Source of the DNA: Symbiodinium natans
Lineage: Eukaryota; Sar; Dinophyceae; Suessiales; Symbiodiniaceae
Direction: 5' to 3'
Assembly (NCBI GenBank): GCA_905221605.1
Contig: CAJNDS010002316.1
Location: forward strand, 209,001 to 273,000
Length of the DNA: 64,000 bases
A program made the translations under genes and the position numbers. Positions within the stretch are counted from its first letter, which is position 1. Every line of letters begins with the position of its first letter. A model generated the notes under the pieces. It was not told where the DNA came from and ran no database searches. It saw only the letters and a list, made by a program, of their open reading frames with translations. Of this stretch, positions 51,842 to 61,620 are shown one piece after another.

Positions 51842-54832
51842 ATGCTCGCAAGAAGTTCACCTCAGCCCTTCGCTAGCTCACCGCTTGCTGCAACGTCATT
51901 CAAGTTTGGGATCAAGAGCAGCCGGGAAGCCTTAAATCCTGAACTGACTGCTCCTCGGGGCAGCATGCCATGCGAGTCAGCAGTCTCGGTGGAGCGAGAA
52001 TTGAGTAACTGTCACACTGCATGTGCTATGCAAGGTGACACTACCCTGTTTGTGGAGAACCTTATGCACAGCGTTGCCTTGCAAGACTTGCAGATAGAAG
52101 ATGGACTGAGTGAAGATGCAGTGAACCTTATTCTGCATGTCGTGTCCCGCATGTGGTCTAATTCTGGCGCCCTCAAGCGCATTCAGCTCATCGCGAACCG
52201 CATCATAGTCGATTGGGATGATTGGCGCGTGTGGGACGGTGAGAAGGCCTTGTCTTTGCATCCTCGCGAGCTAGTCGAGATGCACATCGACGCACTGCGA
52301 GAGCATCTGCCCCAGTATTCCGGATGTAGAGTGATGATCTTCCATGATAGTTCCTCTATGAAGATTGTTTCTTCAGACAGGGATGTCTGCGGGATGTCTT
52401 TCAACGACGGCGAAGTGCAGGTTGACTCAGCCTACTGGGTAAAAATTGCCATAAGGAGGGGCGAGAAACCGAATGTCCGGACAGAAGGCGAAGCAAAGGC
52501 AGCGAATGGGTCAAGTGTGAGCCTAGCAGCGCGACAAGGCTCCTGGCAACAGTTGCGCTCCGAACTGCTGAGGCGCAAGTGCGACAGCTTTCATGCCATT
52601 GTATCGCTGACGTCAAAGGTGCGAAGGTTTCAGTGTTTCCATGTGCATGGACTAGACTGACTAGAGGCCTCTGCAAGTTCACAAACAGGTGGGGGCATAA
52701 TTATGACTCAAACAGGTACCGACCCATACCCCATTTGGGTTCTTCACAGTTCTTTATGGCTAACTATCTGGGTGAACATTCGATTTCAGAGCTGGGGCTG
52801 CACTACGTTACGAGCTGTTTCTGGTGATTGGTTGATTCTTTCGCGGGCATTTGGGTTTGTTGCCAGGCGTCAAGATGTGCGCGAAGCTGCAGCGGCACCT
52901 GGTTTGTTGGAAATGGTGGCACAGCGCGGTGGCACGACCCAGGCCAAGGTTCTGGACCTGCTTCTGGTAGCTGGTGCTTTGCCTGGGGCAGAGGCGCTTT
53001 GCAAAGCATGCATCTCAGGCGAAACTCAACAGGTGCAGATTCTCTTGCGGCACGGAGCTGACGCGATGTGCTGTCGCCCGTTTTCGGACAGACGCCCGAC
53101 TCCAATGCACATTGCTGTTGAAAAGAACTTTGTCGACATCTTGCGGCTTCTGATTCAGAATTCTGCGGACATGAATGCCGTGGACAGTCTCGGCCAGACG
53201 CCTTTGTTTTACGCTGCTGCAAACCAATCGGTGGAAGCCACACAGCTTTTGGTAGACCAGAGAGCGGACGTATTCAAGTCCGACGAAAAAGGGATGACAG
53301 CGCTACATGGCGCAGCCGCACATGGGTCGGTGGATGTTTGCGGGCTGCTGCTCAAGAGCCGTGCAAGCATTGACGCACGGATGAAAGATGGCACGACGCC
53401 CCTTTTTCTTGCATCTCGATCCGATGCTGTGCACACTGTGGAGTTTCTGCTGGATCACCGGGCCGAGGTCAACAAAGGCAAGCAGAATGGCACGACGCCG
53501 GCTTGTGTTGCCGCCACTAAGAATGCTGCTCGAACCTTGCAGGTCTTGCTGCAGCACAAAGCAGATATCAACATGACGGACAACAATGGAAGAGGACCTT
53601 TCCAGCTTGCACGTGAGCAAGGAAGCATGGACGCCCTAGCAGTTCTACAAGATCCCAACATGCCATTAGCGGATGGCGTGATGCTGATGCCAAAGCTTGC
53701 AGGCAAGGCTGCAGGACGATGGCAGATGGAACCGGTTCTGCATTTGGTTCACCAGAGACCAGACGTCAATGCCAGCGTGTCCCACTTGATCTTGGCTGCC
53801 GGGTCTAAATCAATAGAAGCTGTAAAGCTTCTCTTGGAGCGCAGAGCAGATGTCAACCAACAGACAGGAAGGCTAGGGGAAACGGCGCTGCACACAGCAG
53901 CCGAAAACGGGTCGGTGGATGTCTGCGGACTGCTGCTCAAGAGCCGTGCAGGCATTGACGCACAGATGAAAGATGGCACGACGCCCCTTTTTCTTGCATC
54001 TCAATCCAATGCTGTGCACACTGTGGAGTTTCTGCTGGATCACCGGGCCGAGGTCAACAAAGGCAAGCAGAATGGCACGACGCCGGCTTGTGTTGCCGCC
54101 TTTATGGATGCTGCCGGAGCCTTGCAGGTCTTGCTGCAGCACAGAGCAGACATCAACATGACGGACCACAATGGACGAGGACCTTTCCAGCTTGCACGTG
54201 AGCAAGGAAGCATGGACGCCCTAGCAGTTCTACAAGATCCCAACATGCCATTAGCGGATGGCGTGATGCTGATGCAAAAGCTTTCAGGCAATGTTCCCGA
54301 TTCTCTTCTAAAGTATGCGCTGGATTTGGTTCACCAGAGACCAGACGTCAATGCCAGCGTGTCCCACTTGATCTTGGCTGCCGGGTCTAAATCAATAGAA
54401 GCTGTAAAGCTTCTCTTGGAGCGCAGAGCAGATGTCAACCAACAGACAGGAAGGCTAGGGGAAACGGCGCTGCACACAGCAGCCGAAAACGGGTCGGTGG
54501 ATGTCTGCGGACTGCTGCTCAAGAGCCGTGCAGGCATTGACGCACAGATGAAAGATGGCACGACGCCCCTTTTTCTTGCATCTCAATCCAATGCTGTGCA
54601 CACTGTGGAGTTTCTGCTGGATCACCGGGCCGAGGTCAACAAAGGCAAGCAGAATGGCACGACGCCGGCTTGTGTTGCCGCCTTTATGGATGCTGCCGGA
54701 GCCTTGCAGGTCTTGCTGCAGCACAGAGCAGACATCAACATGACGGACCACAATGGACGAGGACCTTTCCAGCTTGCACGTGAGCAGGCCTCCGTCCAAG
54801 CGCTTGATTTGCTTGGAAGGCAGCGCCGCTAG
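51842..54832 (+). CDS. Ankyrin-repeat protein, at least 4 exons
   Basis: Exons in agreement with frame: 51,842(or later)-52,618; 52,750-52,823; 52,867-54,832. Introns: 52,619-52,749 and a very short 52,824-52,866 (43 bp), both GT-AG. The N-terminal part (WDDWRVWDGEKALSLHPRELVEMHIDALREHLPQYSGCRVMIFHD) is unrecognised. From about 53,000 to the end there are roughly 15 ankyrin repeats with the usual TPLFLAS..., VEFLLDHRAEVN-type helices, which act as protein-binding scaffolds. A 194-residue block occurs three times: once diverged (53,180-53,700) and twice almost identical (53,740-54,245 and 54,322-54,790). Upstream exon(s) are likely because the first ATG at 51,842 begins a low-complexity stretch. 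The partner and pathway are unknown. Confidence 0.7.
53745..54795 (+). repeat. 582-bp internal duplication in the ankyrin gene
   Basis: Copies start at 53,749 and 54,331 in the same frame and differ only in the linker around 54,280-54,320 and at the 3' end (QASVQALDLLGRQRR replaces the GSMDALAVLQD continuation). Near-identity at synonymous sites points to a very recent event. Confidence 0.9.
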
Positions 54833-56590
54833 GAAAGAATTGTTTAAGCGAATCAAGGATGTCGCGGCCATTTCGACATACAGGCCATGTGCTGCAAGCT
54901 AACACCTGGCTTGAAAAGTGTGCTGAGCCCAAGCTGTGCGATGCCCGGAGACCGACTGGCAAGCCCGGATTCACATGGAGTTGCCAGTGACCATGTGGCA
55001 TGCCTGCAGACTTGCGTGAGTTCAGAAGTTCAGACATGCAACCGCATCATGTATCGCTGCGGCCCTGTTCCGCCTGTTCCTGCAAAGGTTTTACAGCCGC
55101 AGTAAAGTAGGAGACAACGTATCAGTGTAGTAGATCTGAGTATCGTAGATTTCCATTCGTAAGATTGTAGACTTACTATATGCTCACCCTAACAGCAGAA
55201 TTGCTCACTCTACAGTAGAATGGAAGCAGTAGACTATGGAGAAAAAACACCGTCTTCTCGGGGTGCCCCCTGGACAAAGCGGTCCGGGCTTGGACTGATG
55301 GGCCGCTTTTGAGCAACACCCTAACCCCTAAACCCTAAACCCTAAACCCTAAACCCTAAACCCTAAACCCTGTTCTCTTCTCCAGATATCGCGATGAAGG
55401 TGTGCGGAGTGCCAAGTTTCTGAGCGGGCGTTGCTCGTCCATGTTTTGGGCATGTTGAGTGATCCCATTCGCCCAGGCATCATGTTCGAGTCCGGGCAGA
55501 CAGGCATGCTGTGTCGCGTGGTTTGTGGTCATGCCATGACCATCAGAATCGTTTTAAGGGCTCGGTGAGATGCAGATCAAGAGACCAGGACCGTTTCGTT
55601 GAGTCCCTTCCGTCAGTTCTTCGCGGAGTTCAGTGCTTGTGTAGGTGACCCTCGAAGATGCTCCCATCCTCGCTGGCGGTGGAAGAGGATTACCAGGCAC
55701 GGACAGGGCGCAGTTCTTGCAGTGTCACAGGAAGCCACTACATGCCGCTACCAAGTTCGCCACTTTGAGAGAAAGCTGCAAGTTTCGCACTAAGCCGCTG
55801 GTGCAATAGTTGTGGAAACTCCCGCAAGTTAGACAAACTACAGTGACAGCTGGATGTAAAACAGCGAAGTTTCGATGAGGGCACCCTCAGTTTCTTAATT
55901 ATGCAGCCCGCAACTGCCTCCACAGGTTTAGCGAATCCTCGGTGTCTCAGATCACTTCTTGTTTTGGGATTCGAGCCGGAAGTCTTTACACAAGAAGGTG
56001 CGACGCCATTAGCACAAGGCAGGCCTGGAGTATCAGATCCCATTCCTCAGCGAAGTTTTTTGAGGGAGCCGGTCCCTGAAATAAGACATCCAGCCCAAGA
56101 AATCCAGCCCCTCACTTTCGTACTGACAGGGTGCCGGCCGCTGAGACAAGAAATCCAGAAATTTCGATGCTTCATACTTTGGGGGTCGCAGGGCCCTGCG
56201 TGATTTTATCTAGCGAGTTGTGGATTCGATGTGTCCCTGAATTCATAAATCTAGCTCCAACTTGTTTGGATCTCTGCTTTCAAAATCAGAATTGAGGGGC
56301 TTCATGCCTTTAGTTTACGAAATACGCGGGGCTGAATTTTCTTGATCCAGTCGACCTCGAATAGGGTCAAGGGGTTTCATGTTTCGGGCTCGTCAGGAGG
56401 ATTTTAAGAGCCCAACACCTAATTTTCTGTAGGGTATTACTCTCAGGCCCCTTATAGGGTTCTTAGGCAACCTACAAAATATTTTTTGGGGTTCGGAAGA
56501 GGAAGGGCAGGCCACCCGCAGCCAGAAGGCACTAAACACCTCTCGATTCATAGTGCGCTCTTGGAGGAGAAACACACAGTCCACACGACC
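54833..56590. other. Region with no supported gene
   Basis: Contains a CCCTAAA array (55,318-55,371) and a family G element (56,408-56,500). A 100-codon open frame at 55,901-56,203 has no recognised domain. Sequence near 56,040-56,160 has a repeated GACAAGAAATCCAG / AAGAAATCCAG phrase. Confidence 0.45.
56408..56500. mobile_element. MITE/introner-like element, family G
   Basis: AGAGCCCAACACCTAATTTT at the left, CCTTATAGGGTTCTTAGGCA in the middle and CCTACAAAATATTTTTTGGG at the right. Ends are inverted; the middle is nearly identical to 34,425-34,445. Confidence 0.7.
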
Positions 56591-56598
56591 ATGGCAGG

Positions 56599-56734
56599 GG
56601 TTTAGGGTTTAGGGTTTAGGGTTTAGGGTTTAGGGTTTAGGGTTTAGGGTTTAGTTCAAGGGTTTTAGGGTTTAGGGTTTAGGGTTTAGGGTTTAGGGTT
56701 TAGGGTTTAGGGTTTAGGGTTTAGGGTTTAGGGT
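56599..56734 (+). repeat. TTTAGGG array
   Basis: Two runs of perfect heptamers broken by TTCAAGGGTTTTAGGG near 56,655. Confidence 0.92.
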
Positions 56735-56790
56735 AGTCCAGGTCTGACGAAGTACAAGTAAAGAGCCAGCTGTTGGCGATCGCCGTGCCC

Positions 56791-57051
56791 ATGGCTGCAG
56801 AGCCCTCGCCTGAGACAAGGTATTCCTATGAGGTTGCGGGCGACGACACCATTGTTCGCCTTCAGAATGGGGAAGCGTCGCGTGTGGTTCTGGTAGAGCT
56901 GCCGGACACTCTTCGTAGCCTGCTGAACCGACTCCACAGACACCGTGCCCTCGTGAATCGAATCGAGAATCTCGAAGACGTGGAGATAACGGCTCGCGTT
57001 GGAGGCAAGGCCCCTACAACTTTTGCACCGAACATAGCCAGCTCCTCCTGA
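56791..57051 (+). CDS. Small open frame, unknown; possible first exon of the downstream coiled-coil gene
   Basis: About 87 residues from MAAEPSPETRYSYEVAGDDTIVRLQNG to TTFAPNIASSS; an ATG at 56,773 is an alternative start. The sequence is rich in charged residues with an amphipathic VELPDTLRSLLNRLHRHRALVNRIENL helix. No domain is recognised. It lies between two heptamer arrays and 350 bp upstream of the coiled-coil membrane protein, to which it could be spliced. Confidence 0.35.
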   Translation: MAAEPSPETRYSYEVAGDDTIVRLQNGEASRVVLVELPDTLRSLLNRLHRHRALVNRIENLEDVEITARVGGKAPTTFAPNIASSS

Positions 57052-57131
57052 AACAACTTAGTAGTAGAGTAGGTAACCTTGAAGCTTTTGAGGGGTTCTA
57101 TACCCCCTATAGAATCCCAACAGTTGTACCT

Positions 57132-57318
57132 TTAAACCCTAAACCCTAAACCCTAAACCCTAAACCCTAAACCCTAAACCCTAAACCCTAAACCCTAAAC
57201 CCTAAACCCTAAACCCTAAACCCTAAACCCTAAACCCTAAACCCCACCCTAAACCCTAAACCCTAAACCCTAAACCTTAAACCCTAAACCCTAAACCTTA
57301 AACCCTAAGCCCCAAATC
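57132..57318 (-). repeat. CCCTAAA array
   Basis: About 26 heptamers with a CCCCACCCTAAA interruption at 57,241 and CCTTAAA variants near the 3' end. It lies between two possible exons. Confidence 0.92.
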
Positions 57319-57408
57319 CGTAACCCTCAGATCTAAGAAAAAAGTGGCCCATGCGACAGCTGGCTCTGACGCTGAGGTTTTGAGAGGCCCGTGCGGGCAG
57401 ACGACGAC

Positions 57409-57984
57409 ATGAGGCAGGTCAACAAGCGGTGGCTTGAGACCAGCCCTGCCGACACCTTGAGACTAACACTGCGCTCGCGCCCGCATGAAGATGCAGTAGT
57501 GCCAGTAGTGCCAGTAGTGCCAGTAGTGCCAGTTCTGGAGGAAGCAGGTGCAGCTACGCCCCCCTTGCCCACCAGCCAGGATGAAGAGGTCAGAGAAGCA
57601 CGCGTGAGAGTACACAAGACAACCTCGCGCTCAAAGATCCTCGCGTTGTTGCTGCTAGTTCTGGGTCTCTGCGCGGCTGTAAAAGGTGTAAGTGTTGCCA
57701 CTGCCTGGAGAATGGAGCTGTCAGATGCGAGGGCTCATCAGCTCTCCTTGGAACAGAAGCTGAAGGCGATGAGCGGGGAGCTCTTGCTCCTCCGCACCAC
57801 GGTGGCCGAAGTGGTGTCCGCAACGGAGGCTTTGCAGGCGGAGCTGGCAGATGCCAGGACGGGCCAGGCAGCCTTGCACCGAGATCTGAAGGGCATGAGC
57901 GGGGAGCTTGCTGCTCTTGGCAGCAAGGTGGCCAAGGTGAACACTGGGAGTGAGCCGGGCCAGGCGACTACACGGACTCACTGA
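57409..57984 (+). CDS. Single-pass membrane protein with tandem coiled-coil repeats
   Basis: 191 residues from ATG 57,409 (an in-frame GTG at 57,391 precedes it). The N-terminal ~75 residues are polar, with VPVVPVVPVVPV encoded by AGTGCCAGT nonamers (57,497-57,533). One transmembrane helix follows (ILALLLLVLGLCAAVKGVSV, about residues 81-100). Then two ~41-residue coiled-coil units: ELSDARAHQLSLEQKLKAMS... and ELADARTGQAALHRDLKGMS..., each with MSGEL(L/A)xL. Topology suggests a cytosolic or lumenal coiled coil anchored in a membrane; the role is unknown. Composition (GC-rich third positions) suits a real coding exon. Confidence 0.55.
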   Translation: MRQVNKRWLETSPADTLRLTLRSRPHEDAVVPVVPVVPVVPVLEEAGAATPPLPTSQDEEVREARVRVHKTTSRSKILALLLLVLGLCAAVKGVSVATAWRMELSDARAHQLSLEQKLKAMSGELLLLRTTVAEVVSATEALQAELADARTGQAALHRDLKGMSGELAALGSKVAKVNTGSEPGQATTRTH

Positions 57985-58491
57985 AGCCTTGCTTCTCTCT
58001 GGGGCAGAAGAAATGGCCCGTTAAGGGTTTAGGGTTTTAGGGTTTTGGGGGTTAAAGTCTTTTTGCTTGCCTGAATAATATATGCACGTCATGGTTTACG
58101 ACAGCTGGTATGCATCGGTACTCATGTACGCATATGTATAGGTGGGTGCTCAGACACATTAGAACAACAGGTAGACAAGTCGACAGACAGATAAGTAGAT
58201 AGATGTCAGCCACACGCTCAAGGTTTAGAGTTGTAGGAGAAATGCCTCTTTGGACTGCGTGCCGGAGTATCGTGAGCTTAGGGTGGTTCAGTTGTCTTGT
58301 CGGTATGTTTGGTTGTCGGCGAGGGGGCCAATCGTCAGACCCTAAAGCACCAAGCCAAGCCACAAAGCCCGATAAACCCTACAACGCGAATCTGAGGAAA
58401 AAGTCGTTAGTGTGTTGCGCCACAAAACCACACAACATCATACGACAGTAACCTAAAGAGAGAGAGAGAGAGAGAGAGACAGACAAAAAAC

Positions 58492-58710
58492 AAACCCTAA
58501 AGCCTAAAGCCTAAAGCCTAAAGCCTAAAGCCTAAAGCCTAAAGCCTAAAGCCTACAGCCTAAAGCCTAAAGCCTAAAGCCTAAAGCCTAAACCCTAAAC
58601 CCTAAACCCTAAAGCCTAAAGCCTAAAGCCTAAAGCCTAAAGCCTAAAGCCTAAAGCCTAAAGCCTAAAGCCTAAAGCCTAAAGCCTAAAGCCTAAAGCC
58701 CCTAAACCCT
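58492..58710 (-). repeat. TAAAGCC variant heptamer array
   Basis: About 28 units of TAAAGCC, with three CCCTAAA units in the middle (58,590-58,612) and one TACAGCC. It is almost pure and nearly replaces the canonical CCCTAAA, indicating homogenisation of a two-base variant. Confidence 0.92.
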
Positions 58711-58827
58711 AAAACAAGAGAACTCAGAAGTCTTAGTGGCTGCCCTTGTTTCAGGCGACGCCCCGATGTGCCTTCGGTGCCGCTCCGAGCCTCGAGGGCA
58801 GTTTTCGAGGGCCCACAAGCTTCTGGG

Positions 58828-58960
58828 CCTTAGGGTTTAGGGTTTAGGGTTTAGGTTTTAGGGTTAGGGTTTAGGGTCTAGGGTCTAGGGTCTAGGGTCT
58901 AGGGTCTATGTCTAGGGTCTAGGGTCTAGGGTTCCGGGTTTGTAGGGTTTAGGGTTTAGG
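58828..58960 (+). repeat. TTTAGGG array with TCTAGGG core
   Basis: TTTAGGG units grade into about nine GGGTCTA units and then back to TTTAGGG. Another locally homogenised variant. Confidence 0.9.
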
Positions 58961-59704
58961 GTCTGTCTGCTCAGCACGAAGGATGCCGATTTTTGGGCTT
59001 GGATATGTCTTTGGGACAGTTTTGTCTCCCCAAACCGTGCTTTTGCACTTTCTTGAGTTGGGAAAAGCGGAACGAGACGCCCCCCGCACGTCCGTGGGCC
59101 TTCCCTTTCGGTGCCATGGAGGATTCTAGATGCCCTCTTGCCCCGACGTGCCGTGAAACCAGATAGCCCGTCTGCTTCTTGATCATTCTTGCTGGCGTTC
59201 ATCTTTGACCGTACCGTAAACGGAGCTTGCACATTGGAGTTTTCGACTTTTGAAAGAGACCCTCTCGCCTGGGCTCCGTGCGAATCGAAAACGGCGGCCC
59301 GTCGAATTCCAAAAGTCCTCTGCGGCAACCGCTGCCTGGGGTCTGGGCCGGCAGAGAAGGGGATATTGGGCGCCTGGATCCCGGCTTGGAAAGGGCCTGG
59401 GCAGAACCTCTTTCACTGCTTAGGCGAACTTGCGTAGGGCGTATAGGGCTCTGGGGAGTGCAGGGCGCAGGCCCCTCAAGCCGAGATGCCCAGAATCCCA
59501 GGAACCTACTTTTCTCAGCGGCCTCTGTTGAGCAGAAGGGTTCCGGTGAAATGGGAAGCTTCAGGAGGCTGTGGACGCATATATTGCAGCCATGTCCCAA
59601 GTGAGTTCTGTTGGTGCACGTTTTTGCGCAGGGTTGCAACATCGAAGTTTGAGGGCGCTTTAGGCTCGAGAGGGTAGCAAAAGCTAGCACCACCTGCAAC
59701 CGCC

Positions 59705-61620
59705 ATGCGACGCTCCAGCAGCATGCGACGCTCCAACAGCAGGATTGTAGAGCCCGAGGGTTCGGACCATCTACAGCTGCAGGCCATGTGGGTCGTCAGC
59801 GTCGCAGATGTGTTGCAGATCTGTGGGCCACCCACGGTGCACGAAGAGCTCCGCGCCGCAGGAAAGGTTGTCCCACACCGTCCCGGCATGTACACCGTCT
59901 TCGTCTCCCACCAGTGGCTGGGACTGCAGCATCCAGATCCAGAGGGTGCTCAGTTCCAGGTGCTACAGCAGGCTTTGCGAGGCTGCATCGAGGGCACGTT
60001 GCCCGGGCAGGCAGATTTGGTGACGCAGTTTTACCTTGGGGATCGCCGCCTCTCTCCTCAGGAGCGAAGTGCCCTGGCACAGGGCCATGTATGGATGGAC
60101 TGGTTCAGCATTCCGCAGGTGCGCGGCAGAACCAAAGATCGGCGTTCTTCGGTGAGGTCCATCCATGGTCCCTCCACTCAGACATTCGGCCTCCAGAAAG
60201 CTTTGCGACTACGAGTCCTGGCTGGAGCGGGGTTGGTGCAGGGCACCTCGAGCTGATCTAGAGATGTTGTTTTCCCCACATCGTTCTGTGGGGGTCATGT
60301 TATTGAGCTGTATGGCAGGTGTGGCCCTAATTTTAAACCCGTTGTAGACCCTATGTCGCCCAGTAGGGCCCCCAAATCGGATCTCAGGCCGAGCTTTGGT
60401 GTGCCCAGCTGTCCAACAGAGCGGACTTGCCCATGGTGGTGGTGCACGCAGGGGATGACGCCGAGGTCGCAATGGCCAACCATTGGATCTTTGCACCTGC
60501 GCACGAGGGAGTCTTCACCGTGGATGCCGACCGCCATGAAGTCATTGACTTCATCGAGACGGCCCTGCGTGGACGCATTGCATTTCTCACGAAGCACAAG
60601 CAGCAGGTGGACTTGTCCCGGTATCTCAAAGCCAGGTTGCAGGATTGGCTTGGACTCCCCGATGCCCAACGCCCGCCAGCTTCCTTTCTGTCCCACTTCG
60701 GCTTCGCCGATATGAAGGAAGCCATCCGGACAAGGGCCGTGGGCGGCATGGCCTGCGCTGCTTTATCGGGTGATGTGTCCATGGTACGAGCACTTGCCGA
60801 CGCAAAGGCCTCCATGAGCACCTTCTGCCACCCCATGTTGTCTGTTGGCGTCATGGAGTATCCGCCCTTACACCTTGCCCTGGCACGTGGTGCCCGGGGT
60901 CACGCCGTGGTGCTGGAGCTGCTGCGCCAGAGAGCCGACCCCAACACAACCTGCCGCTTGGGTCTCCCGTGCCTTGGAAGTTGCCGTGATGCAGCTTCCG
61001 TTGAGATTCTGGTGCGGCATGGTGCGGATGTGAACTGGCGAGGTGGGAAGGTGTGGGTCACCCCTCTCGGCTATGCTTGCTCCAAGTTGGCACCTCTGGA
61101 AGTTACCAAGAAGCTGGTGGAACAGCGGGCAGATGTCAACTTGTCCACGACGCCCCTTTTAAATCTGGCTCTTTTTAGCAGGACTGTCCCGAACTTCGCC
61201 GTGAGCACTGCGCACGTCTTGCTCCAGGCTCGTGCGGACGTCAATCGGCCGGAGCGTCTCGTGGGCCTCTTCCGTGTCCTGGAGATTGTGGGCAGAGTGC
61301 AGTTATGCTTCAGGAGACGCAGCCAAGTAAGCCGGCTCTTCTATGTGTATGGGGAAGGCAGCACGACCCCCCTCGGCTGGGCAGCTACTTCGGACAACGC
61401 GACTCTGATGAAATTCCTCCTGTCGGCCAAAGCTGATCCAGATATTCCCAATCGTCGTGGCCACACTCCCAGACAACTGGCAGTAGATGCTCACGTTCGC
61501 AGCGTCTTCGCAAGCCACCAACCGGCCGTTTTCAATCACGTCCCTGGCAAGGGTGGCGGGAATCTTACGCAATGCGCTTCGCAGCTCGAAGATGATGATG
61601 CCGACATCTTGTCCTTGTGA
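59705..61620 (+). CDS. FVSHQW-domain ankyrin-repeat protein with internal frameshift/deletion (possible pseudogene)
   Basis: Exon 1 from ATG 59,705; a GC-AG intron 60,243-60,387; exon 2 60,388-61,620. The N-terminal module has TVFVSHQWLGLQHPDPEG, VWMDWFSIPQ, SSVRSI, CDYESWLERGWCRA-ELWC and VVVHAGDD, followed by about six ankyrin repeats (ARADVNRPERL, TTPLGWAATSDNATLMKFLLSAKADPDIPNRRGHTPRQLA). This N-terminal module with ankyrin repeats is a large family in dinoflagellates, and its biochemical role is not known to me. Between SSVRSI (~60,165) and MVPPLRHSASRKLCDYESW (from 60,165, other frame) the frame shifts and roughly ten expected residues are missing. Downstream of the shift the frame is intact for over 430 codons, so either the break is young or it is an assembly error. 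Confidence 0.75.
60155..60180 (+). pseudogene. Frameshift/deletion site in the FVSHQW-ankyrin gene
   Basis: Upstream reading frame ends in SSVRSIHGPSTQTFGLQ, while the family continues with an aromatic-rich segment before PPLRHS...KLCDYESW, which is found in the next frame. A 30-bp GT...AG stretch (60,150-60,180) exists but is too short to be a likely intron and would remove the conserved VRSI. Confidence 0.6.
60243..60387 (+). other. GC-AG intron of the FVSHQW-ankyrin gene
   Basis: The join TGG TGC AGG|GCACCTC...GATCTCAG|GCC GAG CTT TGG gives RGWCRAELWC as expected. 145 bp, containing stops in the frame. Donor GC and the first two exon bases after the acceptor (GC) are the same. Confidence 0.8.

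Larger units (their letters stand above)
57985..59704. other. Intergenic region
   Basis: Contains AG dinucleotides (58,457-58,479), the TAAAGCC and TCTAGGG arrays annotated separately, and GC-rich sequence at 58,970-59,700 with ORFs on both strands but no recognised domain. The sequence at 59,573-59,625 matches the end of the window. Confidence 0.45.

Noticed and set aside
53209-54871. Minus-strand ORFs inside the ankyrin gene
   Set aside because: Shadows created by the duplicated ankyrin sequence; the sense strand has clear ankyrin motifs.
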